The notes below the pieces were generated by a model that saw only the letters and a list, made by a program, of their open reading frames with translations, searched no databases and had not been told where the DNA came from. The translations under genes were made by a program, and so were the position numbers. From JAVBLQ01 sp031553435 (GTDB lineage: Bacteria; Bacteroidota; Bacteroidia; Bacteroidales; Azobacteroidaceae), in the NCBI GenBank assembly GCA_031553435.1, contig JAVBLQ010000111.1, positions 1 to 16,239 of the forward strand: DNA of 16,239 bases, written 5' to 3'. The number at the start of each line of letters is the position of its first letter. The stretch's first letter is position 1. Shown one piece after another: positions 5,936 to 11,575 of this stretch.

Positions 5936-6934
5936 ATGAGCAAAAAATCAACCAGTAGAAAAACAACACGAGGAATTGACAAAGATTTCGCGGAAGCATT
6001 CAACAAAAGTGAACTTTACAAACTCTATGAAAAGCATAAAGACGAGTTGTTTATTGGCGTGCGGAACAATTATCTGAATTTGTATTACAACTGTGATAGT
6101 ATTGCAAAAGTGGAATATAAGAAAACAAATGAAGAAATTATTTGTGAAATAGATAAGTATTATTTAGATGGCAAGCATTATACTGGTAAAGGAAAACGAT
6201 GTAAGGTTGAACCAAATCAAATTTGCGAGCAATACGAAAAAATAAAAGGAAACAGTAATAATAAGAAATCGGAAAATCTTGAGAAAAAAGCTCAATCTAA
6301 ATTGGTTATTTTAAACAATCAAAACAAAAAATCTAATTGGTTTTGCATTGATGTTGAATATGTCAAGGCATTTGACAATCAATTAGAAAAAGACGAATCC
6401 GAATTTAATGGTCGTTTTGACATTATCGCACTTTCCAAAGAAAAACCACACAGAACGGCCTTGATAGAATTAAAATATGGCAATAATGCGATAGGCGGTA
6501 ATAGTGGAATATACAAACACATTGAAGATTTTAGTAAATTCTGTCAGAAAGGATTTTTTGGAGAGCATCTTAAGCATGAAATTATTGATATTATCAAAAG
6601 TCAGATAAAACTTGGCATTGAGGTTCCATTCGAGTTGCCAAAATTAAATTCGATATTGTCCGAACCTGAATTTTATTTTATCACATTGGATAATAACCCT
6701 GAAAAAGCAGGTGCAAGCACCCCAAAGCAAACAATGGGAGGTTATCTTTTCAAAGATAAACGTTGGAAAAGTAAAAAATTTTCTCAAAAACTTGTTGAAA
6801 CTGATTTTGGAGATATTACAAAGAAAAACAATAAATTTCACGCTACATTTTTATTTTCAACAGCAAAGATTGATAATATAAAAATCTCGGATATAATTGA
6901 TGGCGATTACGATGAAAAAATAAAACCTGAATGA
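5936..6934 (+). CDS. PD-(D/E)XK nuclease-like protein, first gene of the five-gene cassette
   Basis: The product is 332 aa from ATG 5936. A GTG 30 bases upstream is also in frame, but the ATG follows an A-rich leader and is the better start. Residues about 135-190 show a PD-(D/E)XK-like core: NGRFDIIAL (Asp 162), then TALIELKYG (Glu 178, Lys 180), the acidic and E-x-K residues that bind metal and catalyse cleavage in this nuclease fold. The N-terminal part is lysine-rich and could bind nucleic acid. No sequence family name comes to mind. Its stop overlaps the next start (ATGA), so the two proteins are translationally coupled. The nuclease role is inferred from the motif only. Confidence 0.75.
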   Translation: MSKKSTSRKTTRGIDKDFAEAFNKSELYKLYEKHKDELFIGVRNNYLNLYYNCDSIAKVEYKKTNEEIICEIDKYYLDGKHYTGKGKRCKVEPNQICEQYEKIKGNSNNKKSENLEKKAQSKLVILNNQNKKSNWFCIDVEYVKAFDNQLEKDESEFNGRFDIIALSKEKPHRTALIELKYGNNAIGGNSGIYKHIEDFSKFCQKGFFGEHLKHEIIDIIKSQIKLGIEVPFELPKLNSILSEPEFYFITLDNNPEKAGASTPKQTMGGYLFKDKRWKSKKFSQKLVETDFGDITKKNNKFHATFLFSTAKIDNIKISDIIDGDYDEKIKPE

Positions 6935-8181
6935 AAATTACAATCCACAGAGGCATCAACCAAATAGGCGGTTGTATTACCGAAATTGCAACCGAAACGA
7001 CAAAAATATTTATCGACTTGGGACACAATTTACCCAAAGGCGATAAGCCTGCGGAAGATGAGAATGCCAGCAAAGAAAAAATTGAAAAACTGACAAAAAA
7101 TTGCGGAGCAATTTTTTACAGTCATTATCACGGCGACCATATTGATTTGTATAAGTATGTTCCCGAAAATATTCCGCAATATATTGGAGAAATCGCCAAG
7201 CAAGTGATGATTTGTAAAGGCAAAAGATTGGCAAAACTTCCCGAAAAGACGAATGTTACAGAAAAAGATGTTGAAAAATTAGAAACATTCAAAACTTTCA
7301 AAGCAAAGGAAAGAATCGAGATTGGTGATGTTTGCGTTACGCCTTATTTTGTCAGTCATTCGGCTTGTGATTCGTATATGTTTTTGGTTGAATCCAACGG
7401 AAAAAGCATTTTGCACACAGGCGATTTTCGAGAACACGGCTATCTTGGAAAAGGTTTAATCCCAACGATTGAAGCATATATTGTAAAACGAGGAATTGAT
7501 GTTTTGATAACCGAAGGCACGATGTTATTGAGATTACAAGAAAAAGTAAAACACGAAAACGACTTAAAAATCGAAGCCATAGCGTTGTTAAAAAAGTACA
7601 AATATGCTTTTGTGCTTTGTTCTTCGACCGACATTGACCGTTTGGTAACTTTTCACGAAGCAAGCAAAAAATGTGGAAAAAGTTTGCTTTGTGACAATTA
7701 CCAAAAAGAAGTTTTAAAAATTTTCACTGAAAATGCAGAATCGGAATTATTCAAATTCGACAATGCCTATTTTTATAAACATAATCACGAAAAACAATTT
7801 GAATTAATCAAAGGAAAAGGCTTTTGTATGTTGATACGCAGTACAAAAATCGAAATGGTAAAAGAATTATTGAAACATTTACCACTGGAAGAAACTTTGT
7901 TAATTTATTCAATGTGGGACGGTTACATAAACGAGAAAGTAAAAAATGGAGAAAATATTTCACAGGGTTATCTTAACATTTGGAATTTGTTCGATAATAA
8001 AAAGAAAATCCATACAAGCGGGCACGCCACAGCCGAAACGCTGACAAAAGTTTGCCGATTGGTCAATCCGAAAAAGGCGATTATTCCGATACATAGCGAA
8101 CATTCTGCCGATATTTTCAAGTTGGACATTCCCGAATCTTTAAAAGAGAGAATAATCATAGCACAATCATTTCAATTTTAA
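6931..8181 (+). CDS. RNase J-like metallo-beta-lactamase/beta-CASP hydrolase
   Basis: The 416-aa product has the full set of metal ligands of the MBL fold: SHYHGDH (65-70), His 143, HTGDFR (162-167), plus the beta-CASP marks TEGT (motif A, 194-197), HTSGHA (motif B, 360-365) and PIHSEH (motif C, 386-390). Enzymes of this group cut RNA or DNA (RNase J, CPSF-73, Artemis). It is shorter than RNase J (about 550 aa) because the C-terminal domain is missing, so it is not the housekeeping enzyme. Coupled to the nuclease-like gene upstream by an ATGA overlap, it probably acts in the same process. Confidence 0.85.
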   Translation: MKITIHRGINQIGGCITEIATETTKIFIDLGHNLPKGDKPAEDENASKEKIEKLTKNCGAIFYSHYHGDHIDLYKYVPENIPQYIGEIAKQVMICKGKRLAKLPEKTNVTEKDVEKLETFKTFKAKERIEIGDVCVTPYFVSHSACDSYMFLVESNGKSILHTGDFREHGYLGKGLIPTIEAYIVKRGIDVLITEGTMLLRLQEKVKHENDLKIEAIALLKKYKYAFVLCSSTDIDRLVTFHEASKKCGKSLLCDNYQKEVLKIFTENAESELFKFDNAYFYKHNHEKQFELIKGKGFCMLIRSTKIEMVKELLKHLPLEETLLIYSMWDGYINEKVKNGENISQGYLNIWNLFDNKKKIHTSGHATAETLTKVCRLVNPKKAIIPIHSEHSADIFKLDIPESLKERIIIAQSFQF

Positions 8182-8192
8182 AAAGTTTGATA

Positions 8193-8699
8193 ATGGAAAT
8201 AAAAGAAGCATATTATTTTTCGCCTTACGATTTCGACAATAACGGAAAAAGAATATCAGACGGCAAACCTTTTCGCGAAATTCTAAAGGAATTTGAACAC
8301 GATTTTCATTCTCTCCATTCAAATCATTATGCTCTTTATTTATTTGCTAATCATAGCACAATGTTACTTTTATCTCGTTCTTGCAATGCTAGAGAAAATA
8401 TGATTTACGGAATGGAGTTGATAGACAGCGAATTTGACCCAATGACCAATCATTTTATAGAGGAAGCAAGTACCAAGAAAAACATTATCGTTTATGGGAT
8501 TGACTCGGCTTTTATGACTTTTGACAAAGATGGAAATTCAGAAATAGATAAAGAGAAAATGATTTTCCCATTAACGCTTTTGATTGATAATAAGCTGAGA
8601 GACGGTGTTTTACATTTGAAGCATTTAGATGACGATGACCTAGATGAAGATTTGGTTATTGAGCCGATAGATGTTGATAAGTTAATTTTGACGACATAA
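8193..8699 (+). CDS. Unknown acidic protein, third gene of the five-gene cassette
   Basis: The product is 168 aa from ATG 8193, 11 bases after the beta-CASP gene; a TTG two codons upstream is possible but unneeded. I do not recognise a family. Visible traits are an alternating alpha/beta pattern (HYALYLFANHSTMLLLS, NIIVYGIDSAFMTF), a DKDGNSEID stretch that resembles but does not fully match a calcium-binding loop, and a very acidic C-terminus (LDDDDLDEDLVIEPID). There is no signal or membrane segment. Tight spacing on both sides puts it in the operon. Confidence 0.75.
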   Translation: MEIKEAYYFSPYDFDNNGKRISDGKPFREILKEFEHDFHSLHSNHYALYLFANHSTMLLLSRSCNARENMIYGMELIDSEFDPMTNHFIEEASTKKNIIVYGIDSAFMTFDKDGNSEIDKEKMIFPLTLLIDNKLRDGVLHLKHLDDDDLDEDLVIEPIDVDKLILTT

Positions 8700-8701
8700 T
8701 T

Positions 8702-8929
8702 ATGGAAATAGAAGAAAACAAATGGGGACTTGTCAGAACAAATAATGGCGAGTGGATTAGCGAAATCCATATTGAGATATTAGAGTCGATGGAACTTCTT
8801 TTGCTCAAAACTCGTGCGAGAAGAATGGGGAGGAAATTAGAAGTACATTACGACTTTTATGAAGAAACAGGCGAGAAATTCGCTTGGTGTTATAAAAATG
8901 ATATTGAAGAATTGTTAAATTGCCAATAA
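8702..8929 (+). CDS. Unknown 75-aa protein, fourth gene of the five-gene cassette
   Basis: The small protein starts 2 bases after the previous stop and ends 3 bases before the next start, so it is almost surely translated as part of the operon. It has a W-rich start (KWGLVRTNNGEWISEI), a basic middle (KTRARRMGRKLEV) and a helical end. No family is recognised. The compact size and basic patch would suit an adaptor or nucleic-acid-binding subunit, but that is a guess. Confidence 0.7.
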   Translation: MEIEENKWGLVRTNNGEWISEIHIEILESMELLLLKTRARRMGRKLEVHYDFYEETGEKFAWCYKNDIEELLNCQ

Positions 8930-8932
8930 TTT

Positions 8933-9529
8933 ATGAGAATACTTCACATTTCCGACACTCACAGCAAGCACAATTTGCTACAAAAATTGCCAAAAGCCGA
9001 TGTTATCGTTCACTCAGGCGATGCTTCGTTTTCTGGTTCGGAAGACGAAGTCTTGGATTTCTTAAATTGGTTTTGTGATTTGGATTATCCACACAAAATT
9101 TTCGTAGCAGGGAATCACGATGATTGTTTGTATGGCGAGCAAATCGAGGGTTTGCCCGAAAACTGTCATTATCTTTGTCATTCAGGTATTGAAATTGATG
9201 GCATTAAGTTTTGGGGTGTTCCGCTGTTTATGGGCGACACATTAAAAAAAGGTCGCACAGAGCAAATAATGACACAAATTCCCGAAAATACCGATGTATT
9301 GATTTCGCATAGCCCACCATACAAAATTTTGGATTTTGACGATAACATAAATTACGGTTGCCGTGATTTGTTGGAAGCCGTTGAACGGATAAAACCTCGT
9401 TATCATTTGTTTGGACACATTCACGCAAATCACGGAATACAGAAAATCGGACAAACAATTTTTGTAAATTCCGCTATAATGAACGGAATGTATGAATTTG
9501 TGAATAAACCGAAATTGTTGAAAATTTAG
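8933..9529 (+). CDS. Calcineurin-like metallophosphoesterase (MPPED-like)
   Basis: The 198-aa product has all metallophosphoesterase motifs: ISDTH (Asp 8, His 10), SGDAS (Asp 30), GNHDD (61-64), ISHSPP (His 126) and FGHIH (160-164). The overall pattern, with DFLNWF and GIKFWGVP, is that of the MPPED1/MPPED2-like group, which hydrolyses phosphodiesters such as cyclic nucleotides. It is the last gene of cassette C5, 3 bases after the 75-aa gene. The substrate here is unknown; a role in degrading a nucleotide signal or an RNA/DNA end would fit the neighbours. Confidence 0.85.
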   Translation: MRILHISDTHSKHNLLQKLPKADVIVHSGDASFSGSEDEVLDFLNWFCDLDYPHKIFVAGNHDDCLYGEQIEGLPENCHYLCHSGIEIDGIKFWGVPLFMGDTLKKGRTEQIMTQIPENTDVLISHSPPYKILDFDDNINYGCRDLLEAVERIKPRYHLFGHIHANHGIQKIGQTIFVNSAIMNGMYEFVNKPKLLKI

Positions 9530-9569
9530 AGAAAATGAAGAATAAGGAAAGCGATAACAAAGAGCGACC

Positions 9570-9701
9570 ACCCAACTCACAGTCTGCTTTTAGGCGGGTT
9601 GAAGTGCGTAATTCAACTTTTATCGCCCGCATCACCGCCCGTCTCGGCGGACAGTTTCGCACCCGCATTCCCGCCCAAAAGCAACTGTGGGAACGTTAGC
9701 G
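9570..9701 (+). repeat. attC-like recombination site 6
   Basis: The left core is ACCCAAC (9570-9576) and the right core GTTAGCG (9695-9701), 132 bp. The inner arms CTGCTTTTAGGCGGGTT and CCCGCCCAAAAGCA pair well. The end CCACCCAAC (9568-9576) is a perfect 9-base complement of 5880-5888, the start of the five-gene cassette. It matches its own neighbour to the right at only 5 of 9 positions. Confidence 0.87.
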
Positions 9702-9733
9702 GCAACTTGTGAAAAAATCAAAAACATATAGAA

Positions 9734-10747
9734 ATGAAAGAGAAAAATTTTAAAACAGTACAACGAGAAAAACATGAGGAATGGAGAAAAACAAATATTT
9801 CGACACAAGAAAAAGGTTTTCAAAATGGGAAAAAATATTTACATGTAATTCCTCTTAACAATTGGCATGAAAATTTGTGGAGCGGAATCCAAAATGATTT
9901 ACCTAAATACTTGCATAATAGTGGTGTGAAAGCACACACAGGAACTCATAATTTATTGAGTTCTTGGATAGTTTGTGCAAATCTATACTTTCCGTTAAAG
10001 AACAATGCGCATCTCAGAAAATTAATGACTGAATTTTTAAAATTAAAAGTTTCACCATTAGTAACGGAGTTGTCCGACATTGAGTTGGAATTTGCATTTC
10101 CTCAAGGAGATTATCTACATCCTGAAAAACTTTTGGGAGAAACAAAAGGAAGTCGAGGTTCTGGTCAAACATCACCAGATGTCGCATTTATTGTAAAGAC
10201 AACACATGGAGATGGTATAATTCTTTGTGAATGCAAATATACAGAGCATAGTTTTTACTCTTGTTCTGCAAGAAAAATTGATAATAAATCCGAACGCGAA
10301 AATAATCCAGACCCTAATCGTTGCATGGACTCATCTAGAAAATCTGATTATAATTCAATTTGTCATCAGAATGTGTGGGGAAGAAAATATTTGGATTTGG
10401 TACATTTTACAAACCATGCTGAAAAGAGACTGAATAGATGTCCTGCTGCAACAGCAGGATACCAACTGCTTAGACAACAAGCTCTATCTGAAGGTATAGC
10501 CCAGAATGGAAAGTATGAATTAGTCGCATCCACAGTTGCATTTGATGGAAGAAATAAAAGTTTAATCGACTGTTTAAAAACAACTGGTATCGAAAACTTT
10601 CAAAGTGATTGGGCAAACCTTTTTACAGGAAAAGCAATTTTTAGAACTTGGACACACCAAGATTGGGTGAAGTTTGTAAGAGAACATCAAACAAAAGGTG
10701 AATTTGACAATTGGTTATCATACTTGAAAGACAGATATAATTACTAA
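9734..10747 (+). CDS. PD-(D/E)XK nuclease, PGN_0703-like putative restriction endonuclease
   Basis: The 337-aa product has a clear PD-(D/E)XK core: TSPDVAF (Asp 149) followed by ILCECKYTEHSF (Glu 166, Lys 168). The order of motifs and the surrounding sequence recall the PGN_0703 family of putative restriction endonucleases known from Porphyromonas. The family name is from memory and unverified. No methylase accompanies it, so it would be a stand-alone nuclease or act on modified or special DNA. It is the only gene of cassette C6, with a 33-base leader after attC 6 and its stop 16 bases before the left core of attC 7. Confidence 0.72.
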   Translation: MKEKNFKTVQREKHEEWRKTNISTQEKGFQNGKKYLHVIPLNNWHENLWSGIQNDLPKYLHNSGVKAHTGTHNLLSSWIVCANLYFPLKNNAHLRKLMTEFLKLKVSPLVTELSDIELEFAFPQGDYLHPEKLLGETKGSRGSGQTSPDVAFIVKTTHGDGIILCECKYTEHSFYSCSARKIDNKSERENNPDPNRCMDSSRKSDYNSICHQNVWGRKYLDLVHFTNHAEKRLNRCPAATAGYQLLRQQALSEGIAQNGKYELVASTVAFDGRNKSLIDCLKTTGIENFQSDWANLFTGKAIFRTWTHQDWVKFVREHQTKGEFDNWLSYLKDRYNY

Positions 10748-10763
10748 ATGGAAAGTGCGCAGC

Positions 10764-10895
10764 CGCTAACTTGCGTCTGCAAGCGGAGCGGGATGCAAGC
10801 GGTAATTGAACTTTTGCCGCCCACATCATCTTCAGCATCGGTGGACAGTGAAGCGCACCGCAGCCCGCCAGAAAGCAGCCGCGGGTACGTTGGCT
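10764..10895 (+). repeat. attC-like recombination site 7, last of the array
   Basis: The left core is CGCTAAC (10764-10770) and the right core GTTGGCT (10889-10895), 132 bp. The left arm is the most diverged of the seven; the right half (AGCATCGGTGGACAGTGAAG...CCCGCC) is typical. The end GCCGCTAAC (10762-10770) is a perfect 9-base complement of 9695-9703, the start of its cassette, including the TA in place of TG. Confidence 0.85.
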
Positions 10896-10959
10896 GCAAG
10901 TCTACAGACGGTACAAATCACAATCGAATACAATCGCATCAAATCGTATCGTTAACAAT

Positions 10960-11010
10960 TTGATTCTTTCAAATCAATTTCGTATTTTAGCGTATCAAAA
11001 CGTATCAAAA
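10960..11010 (+). promoter_or_regulatory. Possible promoter and repeats before the Fic remnant
   Basis: TTG (10960-10962), then 20 bases, then TATTTTAG (10983-10990) is one base from the Bacteroidota -7 pattern. A short inverted pair TTGATT/AATCAA overlaps it. The 10-base unit CGTATCAAAA is then repeated twice in tandem (10991-11010), a possible operator. Confidence 0.35.
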
Positions 11011-11019
11011 TTTAAGAGA

Positions 11020-11364
11020 ATGGGAAACAATATATTTGACTTTAAGCTGAATATTGATTGGAACTTTATCAGCGAAATAGATCGGTTTGACTCGCAATGG
11101 ACAGCCATAGAACAACAAGAAGCGCAGAGTTTGAAACAATTGAAAAGTATTGCTACTGTTCGAAGTGTTGGAGCTTCTACCCGGATAGAAGGGTCTAAGA
11201 TGACGGACGAAGAAATTGATGTTTTGTTAAAAAATATAGACATCACGAAATTGGAAGACCGAGATTCCCAGGAAGTAGTAGGATATTTCGACGCATTGGA
11301 TGTAATATCAGAATCCTTTGAAAATCTGACACTGACGAATATCTATTGTATAGAAAAGGAGTAA
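11020..11364 (+). pseudogene. Truncated Fic-family protein (N-terminal part)
   Basis: From ATG 11020 the product is 114 aa and matches the N-terminal region of Fic/DOC AMP-transferases. It has an STRIEG motif fitting the inhibitory (S/T)xxxE(G/N) signature, followed by SKMTDEEI and DSQEVVGYFDALDVI. The catalytic half with HPFxxGNGR is absent, and a stop follows an unusual end (TNIYCIEKE). Full Fic proteins of this type have about 330-370 residues, so about two thirds is lost. It sits after the last attC with no attC of its own, so this looks like a cassette or host gene cut off at the array boundary. An earlier TTG start is not needed. Confidence 0.75.
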
Positions 11365-11410
11365 TGAATTTTATTAAGTCAAGAAACAAAAAAATAGAAA
11401 ATTACGCTCA

Positions 11411-11508
11411 ACTCAAAAAAATTGAGTAAGACGACAGTTTTATAAGATAGTTGCTAATTTTCTCAGAACCCAATCACTCAAATCAACATTTCATCAATCC
11501 TAAATGTT
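11411..11508 (+). other. Two inverted repeats between the Fic remnant and kdpD
   Basis: ACTCAA and TTGAGT (11411-11427) flank a 5-base A-run, and AACATTT and AAATGTT (11485-11508) flank a 10-base loop. Neither has a proper T-run on the + strand. The second lies about 45-65 bases before the kdpD -7 box and could be an operator. The 11,365-11,549 stretch holds no gene I can support. Confidence 0.35.
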
Positions 11509-11549
11509 ATAAAAAAAATGCTTTTTATAGATAGACAAAAAACTATCTT

Positions 11550-11557
11550 TATCTTTG
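11550..11557 (+). promoter_or_regulatory. -7 box of the kdpDE promoter
   Basis: TATCTTTG matches TAnnTTTG exactly and lies 18 bases before the kdpD ATG at 11576. The -33 element is weak (TAG where TTG is expected). The pair therefore has its own promoter next to the array end. Confidence 0.6.
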
Positions 11558-11575
11558 TATAAAGAAATTGATCCC

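Larger units (their letters stand above)
1..10895 (+). mobile_element. Integron-like gene cassette array, distal part
   Basis: Seven attC-like palindromes of 132-134 bp separate unrelated AT-rich genes, nearly all reading rightward. With the cut placed at G^TT of each right core, the complete cassettes are 258-1697, 1698-2805, 2806-3850, 3851-5880, 5881-9695 and 9696-10889. In each, the bases ending at the left core complement the first bases of the same cassette: 12 of 14, 11 of 13, 9 of 10, 12 of 13, 9 of 9 and 9 of 9. This is the footprint of circular cassettes joined by site-specific recombination. The gene-then-attC order puts attI and the integrase to the left, outside the window. No intI is visible, so mobility today is unproven. 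A scattered MITE family is the alternative, but it would not explain the end-to-start complementarity. Confidence 0.85.

Noticed and set aside
8586..8622. EF-hand in the 168-aa protein
   Set aside because: The DKDGNSEIDKEK loop (about 8521-8556) lacks the usual Gly at position 6 and Glu at 12, and no paired loop exists.
131..10895. CRISPR array
   Set aside because: Repeats are 130 bp, diverged, palindromic and separated by genes of 0.9-3.7 kb; there are no short unique spacers.
131..10895. MITE or REP family explaining the palindromes
   Set aside because: No target-site duplications are seen, all copies share one orientation and lie between genes, and own-cassette end complementarity is not expected of inserted elements.
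11555..11575. Upstream TTG start of kdpD
   Set aside because: It lies within the promoter -7 box; the ATG at 11576 gives the family's usual length.
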